From: CAIYTF01 sp963664845
GTDB lineage: Bacteria > Bacteroidota > Ignavibacteria > Ignavibacteriales > Ignavibacteriaceae
Reading direction: 5' to 3'
Length of the DNA: 64,000 bases
NCBI GenBank assembly: GCA_963664845.1
Contig: OY761615.1
Span: 868,001 to 932,000, forward strand
The translations under genes and the position numbers were made by a program. This document shows, piece after piece, positions 1 to 7,990 of the stretch (within the stretch, counting starts at the first letter, position 1; every line of letters starts with the position of its first letter). The notes below the pieces were generated by a model that saw only the letters and a program-made list of their open reading frames with translations, was not told where the DNA came from and ran no database searches.

Positions 1-1
1 T

Positions 2-286
2 TTTGGGAAAAGTATGGATGCACAGTCTGAGGTGGAACCGTTTTTCATGCTCACAGCATCGCTGAAACAGGACTTCTTTGAAAAGGCGCTTTCGCTTACG
101 CTTCAGGCACGAAATATTTTAACAACATCGGATATTAACCTTACCAGCACAGGACCAAATTACAACAGCACTATTCATGTTCGGAACGAAGTACCGGTGG
201 TAAGCCTGATAATGAGTTACAACTTCAACAATTTCAAGAGAAGTGCAAGACCCAACGACAACATTGATGTGCAGCCAGGGTTATAG
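2..286 (+). CDS. Outer-membrane beta-barrel (TonB-receptor-like) protein, C-terminal part
   Basis: Only the last ~95 residues are present; the frame is open to the left edge, so the gene starts outside the window. The segment has alternating hydrophobic strands and a last strand around PVVSLIMSYNFNNF, followed by a short polar tail. This is how outer-membrane beta-barrel proteins of the TonB-dependent receptor-like class end in Bacteroidota. Such proteins sit in the outer membrane and import ligands or have unknown roles. The ATG at 14 is internal to the frame and is not a real start. A strong hairpin terminator follows about 75 bp downstream. Family call from sequence pattern only; the ligand is unknown. 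Confidence 0.7.
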   Translation, partial: FGKSMDAQSEVEPFFMLTASLKQDFFEKALSLTLQARNILTTSDINLTSTGPNYNSTIHVRNEVPVVSLIMSYNFNNFKRSARPNDNIDVQPGL

Positions 287-361
287 AAGGTTGGAACAGC
301 AACAGATGTGGGAGGATTTTCCAATGGTACTGACGGCCAGCAAATGATTTACCAATACAAA

Positions 362-390
362 CAAGGGCGTTCCAAAAAAGAACGCCCTTG
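362..390 (+). terminator. Intrinsic terminator
   Basis: Perfect 11-bp stem CAAGGGCGTTC / GAACGCCCTTG with a 7-nt loop, followed by TTTATTT. It terminates the partial barrel gene. Confidence 0.9.
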
Positions 391-541
391 TTTATTTAAT
401 ACACAAAACAGTAGTGCAGAATATTCTAAAACAGTCTTGCCAAACCCATGCGATTTTTAGATAACTTACTTATGTTACGCAAAAATAGAGATTGAATAGC
501 CATGGCTTTCAAATCGTGGGATAAATGGACCCTCTAAATGC

Positions 542-625
542 TGGCTTTAGCCACTAATAGAGGTAAGATTTGTGGCTAAAGCCAATTTCTGCGGTTGCGA
601 ATGATCCACGAGCTGAAGCTCGTGG
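542..625. repeat. Two perfect REP-like hairpins
   Basis: The first is a 13-bp perfect inverted repeat, TGGCTTTAGCCAC at 542-554 with its complement at 572-584. The second is CCACGAGCT at 606-614 with its complement at 617-625. Neither has a U-tract, so they look like REP-type intergenic palindromes and not terminators. Confidence 0.6.
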
Positions 626-665
626 CAAGTCAATTGGAATCATTGTGTAATATTATAGTAACTTA

Positions 666-1052
666 TCACAAACCGGCCAAAACTCTGTTCAGCCTGCTGG
701 AAACTTCCTGAGCAACTTCCATTAAATTTTCATTCTTCACGGTTTGCATGGATTCCATGGGGTTGATTACAGAGACCTGCACTTCACCGTCTTCTTTTTC
801 CTGAACCACAACGTTACAAGGCAGCATAACACCCATATTTTCTTCCATTTGCAAAGCCTTATACGCAAACGTTGGATTGCAGGCTCCCAGTATCCTGTAT
901 TTCCTGAAATCCACATCAAGTTTTTTCCTGAGGGTTTCTTTCACATCGATCTCGGTTAATACACCGAAGCCTTCTTTCTTAAGTTCTTCTGCCACCCGGA
1001 CAAGGGTCTCTTCAAATGACGAGACAACAATTTTGGAGTTATTATAGCTCAT
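666..1052 (-). CDS. DUF302 domain protein
   Basis: A 128-residue cytosolic protein without signal peptide or membrane segment. The central part, with FRKYRILGACNPTFAYKAL, then a stretch around GVMLPCNVVV, then VSVINPMESM, matches the compact DUF302 fold over nearly the full length. The biochemical role of the family is not established. A ribosome site AAGGAAG lies just upstream of the ATG. It is on the same strand as the Ppx/GppA gene, 46 bp downstream of that gene's stop, so the two may be co-transcribed. Family assignment is firm; function unknown. Confidence 0.88.
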   Translation of the reverse strand: MSYNNSKIVVSSFEETLVRVAEELKKEGFGVLTEIDVKETLRKKLDVDFRKYRILGACNPTFAYKALQMEENMGVMLPCNVVVQEKEDGEVQVSVINPMESMQTVKNENLMEVAQEVSSRLNRVLAGL

Positions 1053-1098
1053 GGTTCTTCCTTTTTAACCAGTTTGATGTAGTAACAGCTGAAAGGAT

Positions 1099-2037
1099 TC
1101 AGGAGTTCTCATGTTCCAAAATATCAAAAATAATTCCTTCCCGCAGGCCATAGTCCGAGAACAGAATTTCCTTCACGTTCAGTGCTTTCATAGTCTGGAT
1201 CAGGATCACCAGTCCCGGTAAAAGAATATCTGCTTTGGTATGTTCCAGATCGAAGTGCTCGGCTATACCGTGGATAGTGTGACATTCAAGGGCTTCTTCC
1301 AAAAGCTTTTCCAAATCGTTGCGTTTTGCTTTAACCAGTTCCAGGAAGAACGATGGTTTTTTCAACATAGTTGCAAGTTCAATTGCCATTTTAATGCCGC
1401 CGGATGATCCTGCGCAAATCTCAGTACCGTCGGAGGCATTCTTTTGGACAGCCGCACCCTTCAAAGTTGCAGATACATAGTCCTTAGTGAACGTAACCGC
1501 CTGGACAAGATCTTTTTTCTGTGTGAAGAACAGTTCTTTCAGCCTTACAGTACCAAGTTTCAGACTTATTTTAGAACTCAGTATACCTTCTTTGCCCCGT
1601 ATGATTTCTGTGCTCCCTCCGCCAATATCCAGCGCAATGATGGGTGCGGGGATATTCTTGAGCTTTCTTGAAATAGCCTTAAACACAAACTCAGCCTCCT
1701 CTTCTCCGGATATAAGCCTGATATCAATACCGGTGCCCTCCTTCACTTTCTCAATAAACTCATCCCGGTTCTCAGCTTCGCGTACCGCGCTTGTTGCCGT
1801 TATTATTACCGGTATAGCAAATGCACTGGCCGCATTCTGGCATTTTTTAATGACTGCTACCGCTGCATTGAATTTATCGGCAGGTATCACGTTTCTGCTT
1901 CGGGCATGATAATTACCAAGGCGGAGAATGGTACGGTTCCTGAAAATAACCCGTAGCCGCTCTTCCACATCAATTTCAGCAATGATAAAATGAAACGTGT
2001 TGGAACCAATATCGAGCACTGCAAAACGTTTGGTCAT
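1099..2037 (-). CDS. ppx: Exopolyphosphatase / Ppx-GppA phosphatase
   Basis: A 312-residue cytosolic protein of the sugar kinase/Hsp70/actin-like ATPase fold. Two hallmark phosphate-binding motifs are visible: DIGSNTFHFIIAEI at residues 9-22 and ALDIGGGSTEII near residue 140. The family hydrolyses long-chain polyphosphate (Ppx) or the pppGpp 5' phosphate (GppA), so it links phosphate storage to the stringent response. At ~310 residues this is the short form with only the catalytic domains and no C-terminal HD extension. AAAGG precedes the ATG. Ppx and GppA activity cannot be told apart from sequence here. Confidence 0.9.
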   Translation of the reverse strand: MTKRFAVLDIGSNTFHFIIAEIDVEERLRVIFRNRTILRLGNYHARSRNVIPADKFNAAVAVIKKCQNAASAFAIPVIITATSAVREAENRDEFIEKVKEGTGIDIRLISGEEEAEFVFKAISRKLKNIPAPIIALDIGGGSTEIIRGKEGILSSKISLKLGTVRLKELFFTQKKDLVQAVTFTKDYVSATLKGAAVQKNASDGTEICAGSSGGIKMAIELATMLKKPSFFLELVKAKRNDLEKLLEEALECHTIHGIAEHFDLEHTKADILLPGLVILIQTMKALNVKEILFSDYGLREGIIFDILEHENS

Positions 2038-2155
2038 AGAATGCCTTTAAGTAAAAAATTACATTACCTGAAATATCCGAAAGAATTCTGACAGAAGCAC
2101 GGGAATTATGGAGAACGTCAAAACAAGCGGTTGAATAATTCATATTGGGAAACAA

Positions 2156-2226
2156 ACAAAGCCCGTTAGGGTTTGGACATTGGCAGGCAACACAACAATG
2201 AGGAACAACAACCCCGTCAGGGGTTG
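2156..2226. repeat. Intergenic hairpin repeat (C-family fragment)
   Basis: Contains GCCCGTTAGGGTTTGG and the perfect hairpin CAACCCC-GTCA-GGGGTTG at 2209-2226. The same style of short stem occurs near 14.25 kb and 58.8 kb. It lies between two minus-strand genes and has no U-tract. Confidence 0.55.
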
Positions 2227-2283
2227 AACCTTGGGATCAACACTAAATTTATAAAAAATATTTGACTAACCGATATAACATGC

Positions 2284-3369
2284 TCATCCCTTTTTCAGCA
2301 GTTCTACTGCCAGCTTATACACCTCACTGACGGTGATGGAACTAATATCCTCGGTCTTCCGGATAAAATACTTTCCCGGGCCCAGCGGCGCCCACACAAA
2401 CGGATTAGTGGCCGCAAAGAGGGATATCTGTGGAGTATTGGCGGCGGCAGCCACATGCATGATGCCGGTATCGTTGGTTATGAAAAGATCTGAACGCTCA
2501 ACCAACGCGGCAACGCTGCCAATGGACTTATCAAGATAGACCGGCAATGGTTCTGCCAAAAACCCGTTAATCTGTTCAATCACTTCCCCATCTGCCGAAC
2601 TTGCGGTGAGATAGCAAACAGCATTCTGCTCAATACGTAATTTCTCAATCAGTCGACAAAAATGCGTCCATGGCCAGCGGTTTGGCGGCTTGCCTGCACC
2701 GGGATGGAGCCCTATGATCCGTTTGCCCGGTTGTGTCAATTCCGCTGCAATAAAAGCCTCGGCCATGCGGATATCATCAGAGGTTGGTTTAACTGACGGG
2801 AGGAAATTTTTTGTTGCAATGCCGAAGGGTTTAAGTATACTGAGAATCCTCTCCGCGATATGCAGGTCTGGTTCATTCCGCCAGTCAACAGAAACCGGGT
2901 AATGGAAAAAATACGCGAATTCATTTTTCCGCCCATCGAGTTCCCTGATCCCTATTCGTATTCTTGCCTTGGAAAGACGCGCAAGAAGATCATTCGTGAA
3001 CGAGATTGAAACCGTGGCAGGAGAAATGCTGAGATCATAACCAGCGCGCAGCACAGACCACAACTCACTTACATAAGAAAGTGAAAGAAGCTTTTTTTTG
3101 TCAAATACGTGCAGTTTATTGATCAGAGAATTCGTCAGCAGTGCCATGTAGTTTTGCGGTGAGGCAATGAAGGTGATCTCACAATCCGGGAAGGCCTCCC
3201 GCAATGCCGTAACCAATGATGATCCGGCAAGCATATCGCCCAACTGGTTGTGTTGCCTCACAACAAGTATCCGGCGAATATCTTTCAATACAAAATCCTG
3301 TTTCTCCCGAACCCCCACTATTGCTTTTAAGAGAAATCTCAGCACCCAGGTAAAGAAGGTTCGCAACAA
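2284..3369 (-). CDS. Family 9 glycosyltransferase (heptosyltransferase-like)
   Basis: A 361-residue protein of the ADP-heptose:LPS heptosyltransferase (GT9) family. Seen: the N-terminal Rossmann start ILVVRQHNQLGDMLAGSSL, with the GD that marks the acceptor side, and the C-terminal nucleotide-sugar side with IGLHPGAG..NRWPW and LFITNDTGIMHVAAA. The last is the typical donor-binding segment. Enzymes of this family add heptose or related sugars to the lipopolysaccharide inner core at the cytoplasmic face of the inner membrane. It is the last gene of a seven-gene operon, 6 bp after the small membrane protein gene. The exact sugar and acceptor cannot be read from sequence. Confidence 0.9.
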   Translation of the reverse strand: MLRTFFTWVLRFLLKAIVGVREKQDFVLKDIRRILVVRQHNQLGDMLAGSSLVTALREAFPDCEITFIASPQNYMALLTNSLINKLHVFDKKKLLSLSYVSELWSVLRAGYDLSISPATVSISFTNDLLARLSKARIRIGIRELDGRKNEFAYFFHYPVSVDWRNEPDLHIAERILSILKPFGIATKNFLPSVKPTSDDIRMAEAFIAAELTQPGKRIIGLHPGAGKPPNRWPWTHFCRLIEKLRIEQNAVCYLTASSADGEVIEQINGFLAEPLPVYLDKSIGSVAALVERSDLFITNDTGIMHVAAAANTPQISLFAATNPFVWAPLGPGKYFIRKTEDISSITVSEVYKLAVELLKKG

Positions 3370-3375
3370 AGAGTG

Positions 3376-3573
3376 TTATCTCCCTTTTTCATCGGGGATC
3401 TCGGTAAAATCCGCGTCAACAACATCTTTTTTATTCCAGCTTGTGGCAGCCGGTTCCGATGTCGTGTGCATTCTTTCGGGTCGCTGGTTAATAACTTTAG
3501 CTGCCCGCTGAAAAGTTCGCACCACCCGGAGAACAAAATATACTATCAAAGCCATGAAAATGATCCGAATCAT
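3376..3573 (-). CDS. Small single-pass membrane protein
   Basis: A 65-residue protein with one N-terminal hydrophobic segment (about residues 2-17, IRIIFMALIVYFVLRVV). A basic stretch and a hydrophilic acidic tail follow. It overlaps the preceding kinase gene by 4 bp (ATGA-type overlap) and ends 6 bp before the glycosyltransferase start, so translational coupling supports it as a real gene. It resembles the short DUF4834-like membrane proteins of Bacteroidota, but that link is only a guess. Function unknown. Confidence 0.7.
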   Translation of the reverse strand: MIRIIFMALIVYFVLRVVRTFQRAAKVINQRPERMHTTSEPAATSWNKKDVVDADFTEIPDEKGR

Positions 3574-4220
3574 AAGAGTCCTTTTCTCTCGGGTATATAA
3601 TATTCCATTTTTACCCGGTCGGTCCGGGTGATCTGTTTCCAGATATCATCAAAATCTTTTTTGTTGTTCACAAAATCCATCTCCGTTGTATCAACAATCA
3701 GCAATGGTGTCATATCGTATTTGAAGAAAAACATATTGTACGCTTCGCTGAGTTCTTCAAGATATTGCCGCGAAATATTCGACTCCATTTCACGCCTTCT
3801 TCTCTTGATATTATACATCAGTCTGTCAACATTGGACTGCAGGTATATCACAAGATCGGGCTTTCTGACAGATGCCGAAAGCACAGGAAACAATGACTGA
3901 TAAAGCTTGATCTCTTCCTTGGTAAGATTCAGGTAAGCAAAAATCCTATCCTTCTCGAAGATGTAATCCGCAACAAGTGAATCGGAAAACAAGTTTCCCT
4001 GGAAGAGTCCCTGCTGCTGTTTGTACCGGTTCACCAAAAAGAACATTTGTGTTTGGAACGCGAACCGGCCGCGATCCTGATAAAAACTCTTCAGGAACGG
4101 ATTAATTTCAAATTGTTCCAGCACCAGGTTGGCATCAAGCTTCTCGGCAATCATCTTCGCCAATGATGTTTTTCCGGCGCCAATCACGCCTTCAACTGCA
4201 ATATATTTAAGTTCTTCCAT
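3570..4220 (-). CDS. Deoxynucleoside kinase
   Basis: A 216-residue kinase of the dNK/dGK/dCK family. It has a P-loop GVIGAGKTSLAKMI at residues 10-23, the substrate motif region around DSLVADYIFEKDRIFAY (the DR of the family's ERS/DRS position), and a lid region RRRREMES. The family phosphorylates deoxyadenosine, deoxyguanosine or deoxycytidine in the salvage pathway. It sits in the folate operon 8 bp after folK, which suits shared use in nucleotide metabolism. Which deoxynucleoside is preferred cannot be judged. Confidence 0.9.
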   Translation of the reverse strand: MEELKYIAVEGVIGAGKTSLAKMIAEKLDANLVLEQFEINPFLKSFYQDRGRFAFQTQMFFLVNRYKQQQGLFQGNLFSDSLVADYIFEKDRIFAYLNLTKEEIKLYQSLFPVLSASVRKPDLVIYLQSNVDRLMYNIKRRRREMESNISRQYLEELSEAYNMFFFKYDMTPLLIVDTTEMDFVNNKKDFDDIWKQITRTDRVKMEYYIPERKGLL

Positions 4221-4228
4221 AAAGTCTG

Positions 4229-4741
4229 CTATCTGACTGATAAACTTTCGCTGCTTTTCGTTAATATAAAACGCTCAGTGAGCGCCGCTTCAATTTCTTT
4301 ATACGCCAGTCCATCTGCAGGATTAACCATTTCGGGATCAATTTCCAGCAGAGGTACGAGCACAAAATCACGTTCCGTAATTCTTGGGTGAGGGATAGTC
4401 AGAGTTTCATCAATACTAACGATATCATCCACCAGCAGAATATCCAGATCAATTTCCCGGTCAGCCCACCGTTCACGTGGTTTCCGTCCGAGGGTTCTTT
4501 CAATTTCTTTTAATAACAAAAATAATTCTTTTGGAGCTAATTTTGTGTGTAATTCTATCACCATATTGAGAAAATTTGTCTTTGCCCGGTCACCGAGCGG
4601 TTTTGTCTCATAAAGTGACGATTTTCGCACTATTTCGCACCTTCCCTGCCTGGTCAGCTCACTGAGTGCCAGCTTAAGAAAATTCCTTCGGGGGTGAATA
4701 TTTGAGCCCAATCCAATGAACGCAATATAAGTGTGCGCCAC
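4229..4741 (-). CDS. folK: 2-amino-4-hydroxy-6-hydroxymethyldihydropteridine pyrophosphokinase
   Basis: A 170-residue HPPK. It begins with the family start IGLGSN, followed by the LYETKPLG substrate region. The RWADREIDLDILL motif holds the two magnesium-binding aspartates, and IPHPRITERDFVLVPL is the C-terminal signature. It transfers pyrophosphate from ATP to 6-hydroxymethyl-dihydropterin in folate synthesis. The FolB gene for the step before lies 4 bp upstream in the same operon, so the two consecutive reactions are encoded together. Confidence 0.95.
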   Translation of the reverse strand: MAHTYIAFIGLGSNIHPRRNFLKLALSELTRQGRCEIVRKSSLYETKPLGDRAKTNFLNMVIELHTKLAPKELFLLLKEIERTLGRKPRERWADREIDLDILLVDDIVSIDETLTIPHPRITERDFVLVPLLEIDPEMVNPADGLAYKEIEAALTERFILTKSSESLSVR

Positions 4742-4745
4742 GGTG

Positions 4746-5126
4746 TTAACGGCCTTCAGTCTCTGAGCGGTCCTTAATCACTTCAACTTCAACCGAATCG
4801 GTGATCCCCCCAATGGGAGGGTTATTTTTCCTTACGCGGAATGCAATCCTGCTGATGTTGGCAAAACGTGCAAAAAGTGTGTCCACAATCTCAATAGCAA
4901 GTGACTCAAGCAAGTGGTATTTCTTTTGATCCGAGACTTCAATAATCGTGTTATACACTTTTTCGTAGTCAATCGTATGATGGAGGGAATCTTTTTCGGC
5001 AGCAAGAGAGAAGTCTGTATAGATGTCGATATCTGCTTCAAATTTTCCGCCAATGTTCTGTTCCTGCCGGAACACACCATGATATGCGTAAAATGAAATT
5101 TTTTTCAGTCTGATAATATGTTGCAT
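4746..5126 (-). CDS. folB: Dihydroneopterin aldolase
   Basis: A 126-residue protein covering the whole FolB fold. The N-terminus has IRLKKISFYAYHGVFRQEQ, with the conserved YHGV, and later LLESLAIEIVDTL and VRKNNPPIGG with the typical K/P end motif. It cleaves dihydroneopterin to 6-hydroxymethyl-dihydropterin and glycolaldehyde. It is 13 bp downstream of the EamA exporter gene and 4 bp upstream of folK. Confidence 0.94.
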   Translation of the reverse strand: MQHIIRLKKISFYAYHGVFRQEQNIGGKFEADIDIYTDFSLAAEKDSLHHTIDYEKVYNTIIEVSDQKKYHLLESLAIEIVDTLFARFANISRIAFRVRKNNPPIGGITDSVEVEVIKDRSETEGR

Positions 5127-5139
5127 ATGATTTTCTGCA

Positions 5140-6045
5140 TTATAAAGTTTTTCGCAAAAGTTTTGGTTTAGGTAAACTGCTCAGCAGCACACCGCTCAGG
5201 GCAATCATACTGCCCCAGAATTGGTTCTTCGTGAGTGTTTCGTTCAGGAACAGCCACCCCACATAGAGAGCCACAACAGGGGTAATGAAGGAGATTACCG
5301 AGAGTAACAGAATGTTTATTTTCTTAAGCAGCCAGTAATAGGAGGTGAAAGTGACGACGGACCCAAAGATCCCGAGAAAAAGCACCGTTCCAATGCCGGC
5401 AGGAGTAAAATGCACCTGATGAAAATTTTCGGTGAAAAAAGAGATACCTGTCAGCCCGATTCCACCAATCAGCATGGGAATAAAATTAACGCTTACCGGA
5501 TGCAGCTTCTTTCCGTATTTCTTGACGACCACCAGCACAAAGGATTGGATCAGTGCGTTGAGCACCGCACCAATCATCCCCCAGAACTGGAACGACAGGT
5601 CAAATTTAAATGAATCCGAAAATAGAACCACAATGCCCGTAAACCCAATAACAATACCCATTATCTTGTTGGGTGGAATTTCATCTTCACGAAGCAAAAA
5701 CTTTGACCAAATGACAACAGCAAACGGATATATGGCAAAGATGACCGATGCCAATCCGGAAGGAATATACTGTTCGCTCCAGTAGATAATGCCGAAGGGA
5801 ATGACGTAAGAACATATTCCCACAAACAGATAGAGCTTAACGGAAAGTTTGTCAAACGGCATGGGATATTTTTTGATCATTACGATCACCGTATAGATTG
5901 CCGCGGCCACCAGAAATCGCAGTCCCGCTGAAAAGAAAGGTGGGAACGATTCAAGCCCAAACTTTATGGCGAACCAGGTTGTGCCCCATATGAGGCAAAT
6001 CCAAACATAAACCGCGGCAACTTTAAAGCGTTCAGGCATTTTCAT
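5140..6045 (-). CDS. EamA-family (DMT) inner-membrane transporter
   Basis: A 301-residue protein with about ten hydrophobic helices arranged as two EamA repeats. The first repeat begins VWICLIWGTTWFAIKFGLES; the second runs from about residue 150. The C-terminus carries the usual short basic tail. Members of the drug/metabolite transporter superfamily export amino acids, metabolites or drugs. It overlaps the upstream pgeF gene by 14 bp, so it is translationally coupled inside the folate/deoxynucleoside operon. The substrate is unknown; co-transcription with folate genes is suggestive only. Confidence 0.88.
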   Translation of the reverse strand: MKMPERFKVAAVYVWICLIWGTTWFAIKFGLESFPPFFSAGLRFLVAAAIYTVIVMIKKYPMPFDKLSVKLYLFVGICSYVIPFGIIYWSEQYIPSGLASVIFAIYPFAVVIWSKFLLREDEIPPNKIMGIVIGFTGIVVLFSDSFKFDLSFQFWGMIGAVLNALIQSFVLVVVKKYGKKLHPVSVNFIPMLIGGIGLTGISFFTENFHQVHFTPAGIGTVLFLGIFGSVVTFTSYYWLLKKINILLLSVISFITPVVALYVGWLFLNETLTKNQFWGSMIALSGVLLSSLPKPKLLRKTL

Positions 6046-6775
6046 CCCGAAGATAGATCAATCCATAAGCCCGGCCGGATTTTGCACCATCACGGCGGTA
6101 TGAATGCAGCAAATCCTTCATTCCGTAAGAACATAATGACGAAACCTGTATCTGCGATTTGGGAACCCCAAACTGAACAAGCATATCAAAATTTGCAGAA
6201 GTAACGTCGAGGTACAATCGGTCTTCTTTACTGATAATATACTTCTCATCAAACTGCAGAGCCACTTCCGGGCCCACTTCATAGTTTTGCCAGGTTATGG
6301 CAGGAGCAATGTATGCGAACAGGTTCTCCGGCTCTGTGTTCCAATGGGTTTTCGCTTGAAGCAGCGCCTTGGTAAGTATTCGTTTTTCAGTTCCCCGCCA
6401 CCCGGAATGAACTGCACCTATCATGCTATGTTGCCTGTCGTATAAAAAAATGGCGCAACAGTCACCCGAACTGGCAGCCAGGCCAAGGCCCTTTTTATCA
6501 GTAAGCATCGCATCGCTTTCTCCGGTAAATCCCGGAGCATCAACAATGGCGACCTTGTCGCTGTGAATCTGTTTCTGCAATGCGACCTGTGACCATTCCA
6601 GCCCGAGTTGCCGGGCAAAATTTTCACGGTTTAACTGCACAGTCGCGGGATCGTCACCTACGGACATGGACAAATTGCAATAATACGGAGCATTGACGTC
6701 AGTATCGATCTTGGTGCTGAAGCCAAAACGGACTTCAGGAAATAAATTGAGCAAACCGGATTGTATGATTGTCAT
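6032..6775 (-). CDS. pgeF: Peptidoglycan editing factor PgeF (YfiH/laccase-domain)
   Basis: A 247-residue protein of the Cu-oxidase_4/YfiH family. The zinc-site residues are all present: the early QIHSDKV His, GDCCAIFL with the metal-binding Cys, and AVHSGWRG with the second His. Family members remove misincorporated L-Ser from UDP-MurNAc in enterobacteria and also show purine nucleoside phosphorylase activity in other organisms. The second role would fit the neighbouring deoxynucleoside kinase. It is the first gene of the seven-gene operon. Family firm; exact in vivo reaction in this phylum not known. Confidence 0.9.
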   Translation of the reverse strand: MTIIQSGLLNLFPEVRFGFSTKIDTDVNAPYYCNLSMSVGDDPATVQLNRENFARQLGLEWSQVALQKQIHSDKVAIVDAPGFTGESDAMLTDKKGLGLAASSGDCCAIFLYDRQHSMIGAVHSGWRGTEKRILTKALLQAKTHWNTEPENLFAYIAPAITWQNYEVGPEVALQFDEKYIISKEDRLYLDVTSANFDMLVQFGVPKSQIQVSSLCSYGMKDLLHSYRRDGAKSGRAYGLIYLRDENA

Positions 6776-7297
6776 CTAGTATTAAGTTAAAGTGACCTTT
6801 AATATAAGGATTAATGGAGAATTGTTTACTGACCTCCATGAAAAGAGTGACATTATTAAGGCAAGCAGTAAAATCGACCTCATTTTCAGATCACGGGCAC
6901 AATGTGTGAATTGAGTGTGTACCTGCTCATGGGAACAACCTGACCATATTGCCTATCATAATAATTTTCACAAAGCAAGGTAGCAAATCATCCCAAACGC
7001 TTACGCATTAATCAGTCGCGGATTGCCTCTACTGTGATCTCTGAAAAATATGTCTAAATTTTTAAGTCCCTCGCAGTTTGAGCGCACATTGTATAATACG
7101 ATGGCAGGAACTGGAAATACGACCTTCAGCATAAATCAATTACAGCACGCGCTTTGAAACACCGGAATAGGCAGTGTACCAGGATGACAGGAATGAGTTG
7201 AGAAGCACAAAGCCCATTACCGGCATCAGGCCGGCACTGGGCTTTGCTTCATGAAATGAAAGAAAGGAAGTTAAAAAAATCGAATAACCTGGTGCGC
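6776..7297. other. Intergenic region, 522 bp
   Basis: No credible gene. A compound inverted repeat lies at 7202-7250 (CAAAGCCCA against TGGGCTTTG, with an inner CCGGC/GCCGG stem), about 50 bp downstream of the lipoprotein gene on the minus strand. It has no clear U-tract. Around 6958-7047 short stretches resemble others at 8876-8920 and 9018-9048, probably decayed copies of a repeat. Confidence 0.55.
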
Positions 7298-7990
7298 TTA
7301 TTTTTTCCCAAGCTTGTGCAATACGCCTGCCAAATTTACCAAACGACCAAGCAAGGCTGTTGAATTATCTTTTATATTGTTCAAGTTGGAAACGGCTGAT
7401 AATGCTGCCGAAGATGCGCCGGCTATTTTCAATGGCGGCAAACTGCTCGTATTCTTAGCCAAAGCTGAACCATAGGTAATCATCCCCGGAATTTTTTGTA
7501 CACCTTTTTTAAGAGATGAGCTGACCACCAACATCTGATCACCCTGGGCTGAATATCCCTTAACCACGTCACTTGAAATTGCACGTTTTTTGACACCGAT
7601 TTTGATAATTGATGCAAGCTGATCATCAGTGAGTTTATCCAAGGGAGTATCTCCCGCGATGCTTGCATAATCAGCTTTCATCGATTCATTTGCTGCAATA
7701 TTCTTCACTGTTGTTTGCAAAGATGACATAGACTGGTCAATGACGGCATTTCCAACCTGAACCATGCCATCCAATTTGCCTACTTCTTTGAAGAAAACGT
7801 CATACACCTCTTCACCGATGGAGGGATAGGTTACCTTAGGCACAGTAATTACCGATGCTAAAGGAGCAAATGCAGGGTCAATTTCCGTTAATGTCAGTTC
7901 TTGAGAGGTGGAACCCCCAATAAGCGAACATCCGGCAAAGTATATTGAAGCAGCAACCACGAGAAGAAAAAATTTGTATCTGATGGGCAT
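7298..7990 (-). CDS. Predicted lipoprotein, function unknown
   Basis: A 230-residue protein starting at the ATG at 7990, chosen because AAGGA lies ~9 bp upstream and the resulting N-terminus is a good lipoprotein signal: basic start, hydrophobic helix and lipobox FAGC with Cys21. A longer in-frame ATG at 8104 would add 38 unlikely residues. The mature part is mainly helical, with a region of alternating Leu/Ile around LTDDQLASIIKIGVKKRAI. No catalytic motif is recognised. Flanked by repeat-rich DNA on both sides. Probably anchored in the outer or inner membrane facing the periplasm. Confidence 0.7.
   Translation of the reverse strand: MPIRYKFFLLVVAASIYFAGCSLIGGSTSQELTLTEIDPAFAPLASVITVPKVTYPSIGEEVYDVFFKEVGKLDGMVQVGNAVIDQSMSSLQTTVKNIAANESMKADYASIAGDTPLDKLTDDQLASIIKIGVKKRAISSDVVKGYSAQGDQMLVVSSSLKKGVQKIPGMITYGSALAKNTSSLPPLKIAGASSAALSAVSNLNNIKDNSTALLGRLVNLAGVLHKLGKK

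Larger units (their letters stand above)
287..665. other. Intergenic region, 379 bp, with terminator and hairpins
   Basis: No credible gene. It holds the terminator of the preceding barrel gene (362-390) and a pair of perfect hairpins (542-625) listed separately. The remainder shows no recognisable element. Confidence 0.7.

Noticed and set aside
7202..7250. Terminator call for the compound hairpin
   Set aside because: No U-tract on either strand; kept only as a note in the intergenic entry.
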